Positions 35,033 through 43,791 of a DNA stretch of 64,000 nucleotides are shown here, in pieces. The translations under genes were made by a program, and so were the position numbers. Source of the stretch: Flavobacterium cheongpyeongense (GTDB lineage Bacteria > Bacteroidota > Bacteroidia > Flavobacteriales > Flavobacteriaceae); assembly GCF_003202435.1 (NCBI RefSeq), contig NZ_QJHK01000014.1:1-64000 (forward strand). Reading direction: 5' to 3'. Positions within the stretch are counted from its first letter, which is position 1; every line of letters starts with the position of its first letter. The notes below the pieces were generated by a model that saw only the letters and a program-made list of their open reading frames with translations, did no database searches and was not told where the DNA came from.

Positions 35033-36595
35033 TTATGCTTTGTTTTCTTTTCTTTTTTTCCAAAAATATTCTCCAATAAAGAATGCTGCTAAAGCAATCA
35101 GGAAGTATTTGAAATAGGATTGTGGCTGTCCTTCGCCATCTACAGTAGTAAAAACTCTGTCCCAACGAATTTTATTGATCCCTTTTCCATTGGTGTCCCA
35201 GCTCATCCAGATAAAAACAGGTTTGCCAACAATGTGATTTTCGGGAACATATCCCCAATAACGACTGTCTTCAGAGTTATGGCGGTTGTCGCCCATCATC
35301 CAATAATAGTTTTGTTTAAAAGTATAAGTGGTTGCAGGTTTTCCGTTTATTAAAAATTTTGAACCATCAAGTTGCAATGTGTTTCCTTCGTAAGTAGTGA
35401 TGATGTCTTTGTAAAAAGGTAAAGATTCGTTTGTAAGCGAAACTGTTTTTCCTGCCTCAGGAATATAAATCGGGCCAAAATTATCCTGATTCCATTTGTT
35501 GATATGCGGGAAAATTGCATTTTCATTTCCTTTAGCGATTTGTCTTTTTACATTAGTTACTCCCGGAGTGTTTTTTAAACGTTCAGCACTTGCCTCTGTT
35601 AAAGCTGCAAAATACAAAGTGTCCCTTTTGGCATCATCTTTAAAGCCCATAACATCAACAAGATTCACGTTCAGTTCTTTTAGTAGAGGTTCGAAATCGA
35701 TTGGCGTTTTACCATCTAATGCTACTGCATAAGAATATTGTGGTTTTGCTCTTTCAGGAAGGATTAGTTTTTTATTGTTGATATAAACAAAACCGTCTTT
35801 TATAGACAAACTATCTCCTGGAACACCCACGCAGCGTTTTACATAATTAGATTTCTTGTCGATTGGTTTTATAACGCCAGGTCTTCCTTTTGGTTCAAAG
35901 AAATAATGTACGGTATCAACCGGCCAGTTAAAAACAACAATGTCGTTTCGTTTTATTTTTTCTAAAGCAGGCAATCTTAAATAGGGTAATTGTGGCCAGC
36001 TCAAATATGATTTTTTCTTAGTTAATGGAATAGAATCATGTACCATTGGCAGTGCGACTGTGGTCATAGGAACTCTTGGTCCATAGTTTACTTTGCTTAC
36101 AAATAAAAAGTCTCCGATTAGCAGGGATTTCTCTAATGATGAAGTTGGAATTGTAAAGGGCTGTACAACATAGGTGTGTACAAGTGTTGCTACAATTATA
36201 GCAAAGAGCAATGAGCTTACGGTGTCTGCGGTTCTGTTTTCAGGAGTTAATTTTCTGTCAGCATTATGTTCTAATTTTTGAGTATAGTTGACATAATAAA
36301 TGTAAAACCCTAAAGTAAAAATCCCTAAAACAGTATCTAAAGTTGATTTTTTTCCAAACGTTCTTAAGGTTTCAACCCAAATAACAGGAAACATAATCAG
36401 ATTGATAATCGGTATGAAAAGTAATACTGTCCACCAGGTTGGACGACCAATAATTTTCATCAGAACAATCGAATTATAAAGAGGAATTGCAGCTTCCCAC
36501 GATTTTCTGCCTGCAGCCTCATATAGTTTCCAGGTTCCCAAAAAATGGATTACTTGTACGGCTAAGAAAAAAACAAACCAAAGATAAAGTGTCAT
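35033..36595 (-). CDS. lepB: Signal peptidase I
   Basis: A 520-residue enzyme that removes signal peptides on the periplasmic side of the inner membrane. After an extra N-terminal part with several membrane helices (about 1-125, DUF5684-like), it has the catalytic Ser in TIPTSSLEKSLL (about 152) and Lys in NYVKRCVGVPGDSL, then box E in GDNRHNSEDSRYWG (about 440). A long insert (about 250-425) separates the boxes, and a C-terminal membrane helix ends the protein. The size is usual for Flavobacteriaceae. Confidence 0.94.
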   Translation of the reverse strand: MTLYLWFVFFLAVQVIHFLGTWKLYEAAGRKSWEAAIPLYNSIVLMKIIGRPTWWTVLLFIPIINLIMFPVIWVETLRTFGKKSTLDTVLGIFTLGFYIYYVNYTQKLEHNADRKLTPENRTADTVSSLLFAIIVATLVHTYVVQPFTIPTSSLEKSLLIGDFLFVSKVNYGPRVPMTTVALPMVHDSIPLTKKKSYLSWPQLPYLRLPALEKIKRNDIVVFNWPVDTVHYFFEPKGRPGVIKPIDKKSNYVKRCVGVPGDSLSIKDGFVYINNKKLILPERAKPQYSYAVALDGKTPIDFEPLLKELNVNLVDVMGFKDDAKRDTLYFAALTEASAERLKNTPGVTNVKRQIAKGNENAIFPHINKWNQDNFGPIYIPEAGKTVSLTNESLPFYKDIITTYEGNTLQLDGSKFLINGKPATTYTFKQNYYWMMGDNRHNSEDSRYWGYVPENHIVGKPVFIWMSWDTNGKGINKIRWDRVFTTVDGEGQPQSYFKYFLIALAAFFIGEYFWKKRKENKA

Positions 36596-36641
36596 AATTT
36601 TATATTTTAGTTCTGAAATTTCAGAATATTACTTTTTTTAA

Positions 36642-37349
36642 TTATTTGGATTCCAGATTCAAAACGTCTTTCATGGTATAGATTCCTTTTTTGCCGGCTA
36701 ACCATTCGGCAGCAATAACAGCTCCTAAAGCAAAACCTTCACGATTATGTGCGGTGTGTTTTAATTCGATGCTGTCAACTGTCGAATCATACGTTACAGT
36801 ATGGGTTCCGGGAACATCACCGATTCTTTTGGATTTGATATGAATTTCTTTTGGCTGTGGATCTTCCATTGTCCATTTTGCGTAAGTACTGTTTTCAATT
36901 ACTCCTTTTGCTAAAGAAATTGCTGTTCCGCTTGGGGCATCTAATTTTTGAGTATGGTGAATTTCTTCCATTGATACTTTATAAGAATCAAACTGAGCCA
37001 TGATTTTGGCCAAATATTCATTCAGTTCAAAGAAAATATTGACACCCAGACTAAAGTTTGAACTTGAGATAAAACCACCTTGTTTTTCATTGCAAAGAGC
37101 TTCCATTTCGTCATAATGTTCCAGCCATCCTGTTGTTCCTGATACTACCGGAACATTGGCATGAAAGCAACTTGAAATATTAGATACAGCTGCAGTAGGG
37201 ACACTGAAATCTATAGCCACATCGGCTGTTGAAAGTCCGTCATAAGTATTGAATTCATCTTTTTTCAAGACAATTTCGTGGCCTCTTTCCAGAGCAATTC
37301 TTTCGATTACCTGACCCATTTTTCCGTATCCTAAAAGTGCAATTTTCAT
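36642..37349 (-). CDS. dapB: 4-hydroxy-tetrahydrodipicolinate reductase
   Basis: A 235-residue NAD(P)H-dependent enzyme of lysine and diaminopimelate synthesis. It has the nucleotide-binding start ALLGYGKMGQ, the loop VSGTTGWLEH, and the catalytic motif EEIHHTQKLDAPSGTA with His and Lys. It is slightly shorter than the E. coli enzyme (273), as in other Bacteroidota. It precedes lepB by 46 bases and follows the DUF5683 gene by 44. Confidence 0.95.
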   Translation of the reverse strand: MKIALLGYGKMGQVIERIALERGHEIVLKKDEFNTYDGLSTADVAIDFSVPTAAVSNISSCFHANVPVVSGTTGWLEHYDEMEALCNEKQGGFISSSNFSLGVNIFFELNEYLAKIMAQFDSYKVSMEEIHHTQKLDAPSGTAISLAKGVIENSTYAKWTMEDPQPKEIHIKSKRIGDVPGTHTVTYDSTVDSIELKHTAHNREGFALGAVIAAEWLAGKKGIYTMKDVLNLESK

Positions 37350-37393
37350 TTTTTTTGTATATTTTTTTAATTTAAATAGAAATAAAAAGCTAT

Positions 37394-37960
37394 TTAAAAG
37401 TTGTAATTAAAAGTTAGTCCGACATTTGGTTTAAAAGTTACATCAGAAGGGTAAATTTCCGGACGAAGCGATAATCTTTCATTGACGTTAAATTGAATCA
37501 GAGCAGCATCAACATTGGCATCAATAATGTTTAAGATATAGAATCCAACAACAAATAAAGCAGATAAATCACGATTACGCTGATAAAATTTTTGGCCGGC
37601 AATAAGCCTGTCGTCGCTCAGAAAATCGAAATCGCCACTTTCCGGGCTATAACCTTCAAGTCTTCGTTTGTATTCGTCACGATATTGATGGTATTTTTTA
37701 TTATTGTCTAGGTAAAAATACATGCTGGTACCGATAGCGCCATACACCAAAGGGATTTTCCAGTATTTTTTATTGTATGCTTGTCCTAAACCGGGTAAAA
37801 TGGCAGAATAAAAGGCAGCCTTTGCTGGTGTAAGCGGATCTATTTCCTGCAACTTAGTAGTGTCTTTAGTGACTAAAACCGTTTCTTCTTTTGCCTGAGC
37901 AAAAAGAGAGACGGTTCCTAAGAGAAAGAACAATAGACTTATGGGGATAATTTTATTCAC
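37394..37960 (-). CDS. DUF5683 membrane protein, GTG start
   Basis: A 188-residue protein with an N-terminal signal sequence (about 1-22, LFAQ), the family motif KAAFYSAILPGLGQAYNKKYWKIPLVYG and two later hydrophobic segments (about 60-85, 130-148). The start codon is GTG (37958-37960), overlapping the parB stop by one base, so the genes are translationally coupled. The function is unknown. The operon parA-parB-DUF5683-dapB-lepB is conserved in Flavobacteriaceae as far as I know. Confidence 0.9.
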   Translation of the reverse strand: MNKIIPISLLFFLLGTVSLFAQAKEETVLVTKDTTKLQEIDPLTPAKAAFYSAILPGLGQAYNKKYWKIPLVYGAIGTSMYFYLDNNKKYHQYRDEYKRRLEGYSPESGDFDFLSDDRLIAGQKFYQRNRDLSALFVVGFYILNIIDANVDAALIQFNVNERLSLRPEIYPSDVTFKPNVGLTFNYNF

Positions 37961-38862
37961 TATCCGTTTATTAATTTTATAATTCTGTTAAAGTCGGCTT
38001 CTGAATTAAACGGAATGGTAATTTTTCCTTTTCCGTTGCCTGTCACCTTTACATCAACTTTCGCTCCAAAATAATCATTAAAAGTGTTTTTTTGGGTTTC
38101 TTCAACTACAAATGAAGAAGCTGCTTTAGGTTTTCCTTCGGCTTTTGGTTTTAGGCTTTCATGATAGTTTTTTACCAAAGTTTCTGTTTCGCGAACCGAT
38201 AAGTTTTGACTTACTATTTTTTGGTAAATATCAGTCTGGATATCTAAATCTTCGATATTGATAATTGCTCTTCCGTGACCCATACTAATAAAACCGTCAC
38301 GAATACCGGTTTGGATAATCGGATCTAATTTTAAAAGGCGTAAGTAGTTGGCAATAGTAGAACGTTTTTTTCCTACACGTTCGCTCATTTGCTCCTGAGT
38401 TAACTGAATTTCATCAATCAGACGCTGGTAAGAAAGAGCGATTTCAATAGGATCTAAATCATGCCGTTGAATATTTTCAACCAAAGCCATTACTAATGAT
38501 TCGTTATCATTAGCAATACGGATGTAAGCAGGCACATGTGTTAAGCCAACCAAGGTGGAAGCACGTAAACGACGCTCTCCTGAAATTAACTGGTATTTAT
38601 TGAAGTCTAATTTCCGAACAGTAATAGGTTGAATCACACCAAGTTCTTTAATAGAAGTGGCTAATTCACGTAATGATTCTTCGTTGAAATTGCTTCTTGG
38701 CTGAAAAGGATTTATTTCGATAGCACTTATTTCAAGCTCAATGATGTTTCCAACAACTTTGTCAGCATTTTTATCTTCTACTGATGTAATATCATTTTCC
38801 GGATCTTTTAATAATGCTGATAATCCTCTTCCTAAGGCTTGTTTTTTAATTGCTTTTGTCAT
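37960..38862 (-). CDS. parB: Chromosome partitioning protein ParB
   Basis: A 300-residue CTP-dependent DNA clamp that loads on parS sites. It shows the N-terminal ParB box (EINPFQPRSNFNEESLRELA and GERRLRAS), the helix-turn-helix with SERVGKKRSTIANYLRLLKL, and a C-terminal dimerisation domain. It follows parA by 5 bases. I did not find the parS consensus GTTTCACGTGAAAC in the window. Confidence 0.95.
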   Translation of the reverse strand: MTKAIKKQALGRGLSALLKDPENDITSVEDKNADKVVGNIIELEISAIEINPFQPRSNFNEESLRELATSIKELGVIQPITVRKLDFNKYQLISGERRLRASTLVGLTHVPAYIRIANDNESLVMALVENIQRHDLDPIEIALSYQRLIDEIQLTQEQMSERVGKKRSTIANYLRLLKLDPIIQTGIRDGFISMGHGRAIINIEDLDIQTDIYQKIVSQNLSVRETETLVKNYHESLKPKAEGKPKAASSFVVEETQKNTFNDYFGAKVDVKVTGNGKGKITIPFNSEADFNRIIKLING

Positions 38863-38867
38863 AAAAA

Positions 38868-39635
38868 CTATTTGCTGTTTTTCTTTATAATTTCCTGAGC
38901 CAGATTAATGTAATTTACAGCTCCTTTGCTGGTAGCGTCATAATTTATGATGCTTTCTCCAAAACTTGGTGCTTCACTTAATTTTACATTTCGCTGGATA
39001 ACGGTTTCGAATACCATGTCGTTAAAATGTTTTTGAACCTCTTCAACAACCTGATTTGATAAACGTAATCTCGAGTCGTACATGGTTAGTAATAGACCTT
39101 CAATGTCCAAATCGGGATTGTGGATTTTTTGAATACTTTTTATGGTATTCAAAAGTTTTCCTAATCCTTCGAGTGCAAAATATTCGCACTGGATTGGAAT
39201 AACCACAGAATCTGCAGCCGTCAAAGCATTTAAAGTTAACAACCCAAGAGATGGCGCACAATCGATAATGATAAAATCATATTCTTCTTTTGCTTCTTCT
39301 AATGCTTTTTTAAGCATATACTCCCGGTTTTCTTTGTCAACCAATTCAATCTCGATTGCAACAAGGTCGATGTGAGCAGGTATCACGTCAACATTTGGAG
39401 CTGTACATTTTAAAATGGCTTCTTTTGGTGTTACAGTATGTTCCAGAATTTGATAAGTTCCAATTTCTACTGATTCTACATCAATTCCAAGGCCAGATGT
39501 AGCATTGGCTTGAGGATCAGCGTCGATCAATAATACTTTTTTCTCTAAAACACCTAATGAGGCAGCAAGATTTACCGATGTAGTAGTCTTTCCAACGCCT
39601 CCTTTTTGATTAGCAATAGCAATGATTTTGCCCAT
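38868..39635 (-). CDS. parA: Chromosome partitioning ATPase ParA
   Basis: A 255-residue deviant-Walker ATPase (Soj type). It has KGGVGKTTTSVNLAASLG (Walker A'), DADPQANATSGLG, and IIDCAPSLGLLTLNAL (Walker B). It has no N-terminal DNA-binding domain, so it is the chromosomal type. It starts the par operon. Confidence 0.96.
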   Translation of the reverse strand: MGKIIAIANQKGGVGKTTTSVNLAASLGVLEKKVLLIDADPQANATSGLGIDVESVEIGTYQILEHTVTPKEAILKCTAPNVDVIPAHIDLVAIEIELVDKENREYMLKKALEEAKEEYDFIIIDCAPSLGLLTLNALTAADSVVIPIQCEYFALEGLGKLLNTIKSIQKIHNPDLDIEGLLLTMYDSRLRLSNQVVEEVQKHFNDMVFETVIQRNVKLSEAPSFGESIINYDATSKGAVNYINLAQEIIKKNSK

Positions 39636-39935
39636 TTATTTTCTAAATTTTGAACCGTAAAAATACAATTATTTATGGTTTTTGAAAATCTATTTTGTTA
39701 ACATTTGCGAAATGTCCTGCAGCCTTTGTTTTGTGCGTGTTTTAAAACCATTTATACAAAATTAACTAGAGTAGATTCTTTCATTTTAATTGTTTTTTTT
39801 CATAAAACAGCGTTTGGATTTTAAATTTGTTCAGCAATCTTAAATAATTTGGTTATTCTTTTTTCTATTAATTTTTTCTTATTTTATAAATTGTTTTGGA
39901 TAACCCAAAAATAGTTCTATATTTGCACCCGCTTA
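39636..39935. other. Intergenic region between parA and tRNA-Pro
   Basis: This 300-base AT-rich stretch holds the promoters of both neighbours. A TTTG at 39895-39898 and TATATTTG at 39918-39925 lie 10 bases before the tRNA. I see no other gene. Confidence 0.6.
39895..39925 (+). promoter_or_regulatory. Promoter of tRNA-Pro
   Basis: TTTG (39895-39898) and TATATTTG (39918-39925) with a 19-base spacer fit the Bacteroidota -33/-7 consensus closely, and the tRNA begins 11 bases after the -7 element. Confidence 0.75.
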
Positions 39936-40010
39936 CGGGGTGTAGCGTAGCCCGGTTATCGCGCCTGCTTTGGGAGCAGGAGGCCGCAGGTTCGAATCCT
40001 GCCACCCCGA
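39936..40010 (+). tRNA. tRNA-Pro (anticodon TGG)
   Basis: The 75-base cloverleaf has the acceptor stem CGGGGTG/CACCCCG (39936-39942 with 40003-40009), discriminator A, anticodon loop TTTGGGA giving anticodon TGG, and the T-loop GGTTCGAATCC. CCA is not encoded. It marks the left border of the accessory oxidoreductase block. Confidence 0.97.
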
Positions 40011-40034
40011 CTAAAGAGCCTTTCAAAGGCAGTC

Positions 40035-40072
40035 AAAACCCCTTAAATCATATGATTTAAGGGGTTTTTCTT
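40035..40072 (+). terminator. Intrinsic terminator after tRNA-Pro
   Basis: The 16-bp stem AAAACCCCTTAAATCA/TGATTTAAGGGGTTTT (40035-40050 with 40053-40068) is followed by T-rich sequence. Confidence 0.9.
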
Positions 40073-40481
40073 TTTATTTTCAACTCCAAGATATTCAAGT
40101 TATGTGGGATCATTCGCAAAAGTTAGGCCTTCAGTAACAATAATTTAGGGATTAGAATTAATTCCAAATTATAAGGATCTATTAAATAAAAAAGTATTGA
40201 TCAACTCATTTTTAAATTGCAGGGTATAATTTCGTGTGTTTTTTCTTTTAATTACTACAGAAAGATCAAAGGATTCAAAGATTCCATGATTAAATCATAC
40301 AGAAGTTACAATTCTTCAGTATATAGAAACCTGGCTTACGCTATACCATAAAGATAATATCAATGACTAAAAGCAGGTGTCAACTCCAAAAATGAAATCA
40401 AGAATAAAAACCATAATGCAGCATTCACGTTAAATTAGTGCGTTTTTTCAAAATGATACTGGAGTTTATAAAACCACATTA
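40073..40481. other. Gene-free region at the left border of the accessory block
   Basis: This 409-base stretch has no open frame of note on either strand, no RNA gene I recognise and no strong hairpin. Together with the adjacent tRNA and the regulator cluster it may be the scar of earlier insertion or deletion events. I looked for a repeat of the tRNA 3' end here and near 49400 and found none. Confidence 0.5.
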
Positions 40482-41063
40482 TTATTGACTACAAATTATT
40501 TTAGCGGCAGACTTGGCTAATTTAATTGGTAACGAATTTTTTGTCCCTTTGCTTCGCAGAATTGCCCCTTCAAATAACATCATAATCTGAATAGCCAGCG
40601 ATTCACTTTCTTTAATTTTTGCCTCAGATAGATACTTTTCAATGAGCCCCTTTAAGGCATTTGTGTGGACATCACAAGCTGCTTCTATTTCTACTGCCTT
40701 GTGCGCATATTCTGTTTTTGCATTCATTGCAAAGCAGCCATAAAGATTGCCGGCATCTACCAGCTTTGCAAGAAAGTCAAAAATGAGTAAAGCCTTATCA
40801 ACTGGTTGGTCTAATGTAGATTTTTCTATATAATCTGCTATTGCTCTATACATGATTTCGTGGTAATAATTAACGGCAGCAATAATGAGTCCCTCTTTTG
40901 ATGTGAAGTGTTTGTAAAGTGTTCGTTTGGATATACCAGTACTATCAACGATGGCATCTACACCGGTGGCGTGAAAACCGTTCTTGTAGAAAATGTCATA
41001 AGCGCTTTTAATCATTTCGTCCCTTTTCTGGGATTTTGAAACTTGATTTATTTTTTTTTCCAT
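40482..41063 (-). CDS. TetR/AcrR-family transcriptional repressor
   Basis: A 193-residue repressor with an N-terminal HTH (about 10-57, with YKNGFHATGVDAIVDSTGISKRTLYKHFTSKEGLI) and a ligand-binding C-terminal domain of the TetR_C type with GCFAMNAKTEYA. The intergenic region to the divergent SDR gene holds two GTAAAC-N6-GTTTAC operators that overlap the -7 elements on both strands. It probably controls itself and the SDR/MDR genes. The ligand is unknown. Confidence 0.92.
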   Translation of the reverse strand: MEKKINQVSKSQKRDEMIKSAYDIFYKNGFHATGVDAIVDSTGISKRTLYKHFTSKEGLIIAAVNYYHEIMYRAIADYIEKSTLDQPVDKALLIFDFLAKLVDAGNLYGCFAMNAKTEYAHKAVEIEAACDVHTNALKGLIEKYLSEAKIKESESLAIQIMMLFEGAILRSKGTKNSLPIKLAKSAAKIICSQ

Positions 41064-41077
41064 AAATAAAATATTCT

Positions 41078-41133
41078 ATTGCAAATGTAAACCAAACTGT
41101 TTACATTTGCAATAAGTAAACTGATCTGTTTAC
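41078..41133. promoter_or_regulatory. Double TetR-type operator in a divergent promoter
   Basis: The first operator is a 15-bp perfect inverted repeat (41078-41092 with 41099-41113) whose core GTAAAC-N6-GTTTAC spans 41087-41104. The second has the same core at 41116-41133; their centres are 29 bases apart. TACATTTG, a -7 match, lies in the first operator on the plus strand (41102-41109) and, by symmetry, on the minus strand (41082-41089). A third arm at 41139-41144 (GTAAAC) could pair with the second. Confidence 0.75.
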
Positions 41134-41186
41134 ATTTTGTAAACCTGAATCTAAGAATAGAGATATATAATTTAAAAATTTTCAAA

Positions 41187-41987
41187 ATGAAAGAAAACAA
41201 TAAAATGGGGACTGCGGTAGTAACAGGTGCATCATCAGGTTTAGGTGCGGTATTTGCCGAAAGGCTGGCAAAACGTGGTTATGATTTAAAATTAGTAGCG
41301 CGTCGTAAGGATAGATTGGATTCACTTGCTGAAAAACTGGAAAGTAATTATGGAATTAAGGTAACTAACTTAGTTGCAGATTTAGGCCTGGATACAGATT
41401 TAGAAAAAGTGGCTGAAGACTTAAGAAATGACAAGAGCATAACATTGCTTATTAACAACGCAGGTACTTCTACACTTACCTCGGTTACTAAGACTAGCGT
41501 GTTGAAACAAAAGGAGATGGTAAATGTAAATATAACTGCATTAATGTTGTTATCGAATGCTATTCTACCGCAGTTTTTAGAGAAAAACGAAGGAACTTTA
41601 ATTAATATAGCTTCAGTACTTGGATTTTATTCCTTGCCGATAAGTGCTGTTTATAGTGGCACAAAAGGTTTTGTAGTTCAGTATACCAAAGGGTTGCAGG
41701 AAGAAGTAAAAGGAACAAATATTCATGTTCAGTTGGTAAATCCTGCAACTACTGCAACCGAAATATGGGAGGTTGGCGGCATCCCGCTATCTGCATTGGA
41801 ACAGTCAACGATTATGAAAACTGAAGATTGTGTTGATGCCATTCTTGCTGGACTAGATAAAGGTGAATTAATCACACATCCGTCTGTAAACGATCAAAAC
41901 CTAATTGATGCTTATGAAGATGCCCGCCTAAAATTAATGCAAGGTTCACAAACGAGCCAGCCTGCGGAACGATACACCAAAAATTAG
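41187..41987 (+). CDS. Short-chain dehydrogenase/reductase
   Basis: A 266-residue SDR enzyme. It has the NAD(P)-binding TGASSGLGAVFAERL (17-31) followed by ARRKDRL, which favours NADP, the NNAGT motif, and the catalytic Ser (INIASVLG), Tyr and Lys in YSGTKGF. The substrate is unknown. It is the first gene under the double TetR operator and is followed by an MDR reductase. Confidence 0.92.
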   Translation: MKENNKMGTAVVTGASSGLGAVFAERLAKRGYDLKLVARRKDRLDSLAEKLESNYGIKVTNLVADLGLDTDLEKVAEDLRNDKSITLLINNAGTSTLTSVTKTSVLKQKEMVNVNITALMLLSNAILPQFLEKNEGTLINIASVLGFYSLPISAVYSGTKGFVVQYTKGLQEEVKGTNIHVQLVNPATTATEIWEVGGIPLSALEQSTIMKTEDCVDAILAGLDKGELITHPSVNDQNLIDAYEDARLKLMQGSQTSQPAERYTKN

Positions 41988-42047
41988 GAATTTAGACCTT
42001 TGCTTATTGGGGCTAAAAAAATATTCTTAAACAAATTTTAAATAAAA

Positions 42048-42995
42048 ATGAAAACAATAATTTTAAACGAAGCAGGCAGTATTGATAATCTACAATATAT
42101 AGAAACCTCAAAGCCAACAATTAAAAGTGACGAAGTATTAGTAAAAACAATTTCATTAAGTGTCAACCCTGTTGACTATAAAGTAAGATCAAACGATGGA
42201 GCGCTGAATTGGATTCTTGGTGCAGACAGACCTGCAATTATTGGTTGGGATTTGTCAGGAACGGTAGAAGAAGTAGGAGCTGATGTAACTGGTTTTAAAA
42301 TTGGTGATGACGTTTTCGGAATGGCAAATTTCCCAGGAAAAGGGAATGCTTATGCCGAATTTGTTGCTGTTCCATCAGCACATTTAACTTTAAAACCTGC
42401 AACTATTTCTCATCAGGAAGCGGCTTCGGCTACACTTGCTGCACTTACGGCCTGGCAGGCTTTAGTAGAAAAGGGCAATGTAAAAAAAGGAGACAAAGTC
42501 TTAATTCATGCAGCATCGGGTGGTGTTGGACACTATGCCACACAAATTGCGAAACATTTTGGGGCTTATGTGATAGGAATATCATCGGCGAAAAACAAAG
42601 AATTTATTTTACAAAATGGAGCAGATCAACATATAGATTATACAACAGAAAATTTTCAAGAAACAGTTTCAGATGTTGATTTTGTGTTAGATACTCTTGG
42701 AGGCGATACGATTTTAAAATCTTTAGATGTTATAAAACAAGGCGGAACAATTGTTTCAATTGCATCTAGCAATCTTTCTGCGGAAGAACTTGAAAAAGCA
42801 AAATCAAAAGAGGTGGATTTATCATTCTTGCTTGTACAGTCATCGGGTGAAAACATGCTGCAGCTTGCACAGCTATTAGAAAAAGGTATCATTAAATCTC
42901 ACGTTTCTAAAATATTTACTTTTGACCAAATGCGAGAGGCACATTTGTATTTAGAAAAAGGCAGAACTGTTGGTAAAATTGTAGTCAATCTTTAA
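42048..42995 (+). CDS. Medium-chain reductase, quinone-oxidoreductase type
   Basis: A 315-residue MDR enzyme of the zinc-independent quinone oxidoreductase group. It has the GroES-like half (about 1-125), the signature ATLAALTAWQALVEKG, and the NADPH-binding GVGHYATQIAKHFGAYV. It lacks the zinc-ligand pattern. It follows the SDR gene by 60 bases and is likely part of the same TetR-controlled unit. Confidence 0.9.
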   Translation: MKTIILNEAGSIDNLQYIETSKPTIKSDEVLVKTISLSVNPVDYKVRSNDGALNWILGADRPAIIGWDLSGTVEEVGADVTGFKIGDDVFGMANFPGKGNAYAEFVAVPSAHLTLKPATISHQEAASATLAALTAWQALVEKGNVKKGDKVLIHAASGGVGHYATQIAKHFGAYVIGISSAKNKEFILQNGADQHIDYTTENFQETVSDVDFVLDTLGGDTILKSLDVIKQGGTIVSIASSNLSAEELEKAKSKEVDLSFLLVQSSGENMLQLAQLLEKGIIKSHVSKIFTFDQMREAHLYLEKGRTVGKIVVNL

Positions 42996-43109
42996 GAGCA
43001 GCTACAAAATAAATAATTATAATATTTTTTCGCATATATCTTTACAATGGTTTTTAATACAAATAATAGAAACCAAAATGGATATATGCGAAATTTTTAA
43101 AATTAAAAA

Positions 43110-43494
43110 ATGAAACAGCTGATCAATATTTTAGTAGTACTGGCAATTCTTCCTTTATTGGTTTTAGGTACAGTAAATGTATTTGCTCCCTCAAATACTT
43201 TTGAACTGTACGGCATTAAGCCATTAGGCATAATGACTTACAGTACCTTTAGAGGAGCCATTGGCGGTATGCTCATCGGAGGCGGGTTGATAATGCTTAT
43301 TGGGGCTAATCACCAAAAATAAAACCTGGTATCAAGCATCCTTGTTATTAATAAGCGTAATATTGATCTGCAGAATTATCAGTGTAATATTTGACGGTTA
43401 CACAAATGATTTATTGCCGGCAGGCATAACCGAACTTTACATTATCATAGTAATGTATTTTGCATCAAAACAACTAGATCATCCTAAAAATTAA
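43110..43494 (+). pseudogene. Frameshifted small membrane protein, paralogue of 47609-47992
   Basis: Two overlapping frames (43110-43322 and 43300-43494) together encode the equivalent of the intact 127-residue membrane protein at 47609-47992. The frame switches at the GGGG run at 43302-43305: removing one G joins LIMLIG to LITKNKTWYQ and gives exactly 127 residues. Conserved parts include VFAP(A/S)NTFE and TYSTFRG. Either the gene is dead, or there is a homopolymer sequencing error or slippage. Confidence 0.8.
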
Positions 43495-43646
43495 GCTCAA
43501 TGAGATTGATCTGTTATAATAAAAGCTGTCAAAAAGAGGTATTGCATAAAACTTAAGTCGTTATTACAAAAATGATAACCATAATTAAGAGCAATATAGA
43601 ATTATATAAGAATGCAGAGGTAGTAATTTCAATGGTGCTCAAAGAA

Positions 43647-43682
43647 AAAGAGCATGCAAAATATTGCACGCTCTTTCATTTA
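43647..43682. terminator. Bidirectional intrinsic terminator
   Basis: The stem AAAGAGCATGCAA/TTGCACGCTCTTT (43647-43659 with 43664-43676, one mismatch) separates the rightward group from the leftward group that ends at 43792. A 63-codon open frame over this hairpin (43572-43763) is probably not a gene. Confidence 0.75.
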
Positions 43683-43791
43683 TACACTATATATTTTACT
43701 CTGCCAAAAATCCAGTTTAAAAAACAATATTTGACTGCTGTATGCAGCAAACTTAACTATTAAAGTTTACCGCAGCTTAGCACTTATCAAA

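Noticed and set aside
37960-39635. A parS site near parAB
   Set aside because: No GTTTCACGTGAAAC-like palindrome was found by eye in the par operon or elsewhere in the window; parS may lie outside it.
40011-40480. Possible phage or integrative-element att site at the tRNA-Pro 3' end
   Set aside because: No direct repeat of GGTTCGAATCCTG was found up to trxB, and there is no integrase gene.
43572-43763. A 63-codon frame of a possible small protein
   Set aside because: It runs over a terminator hairpin, has no recognisable motif and no clear promoter.
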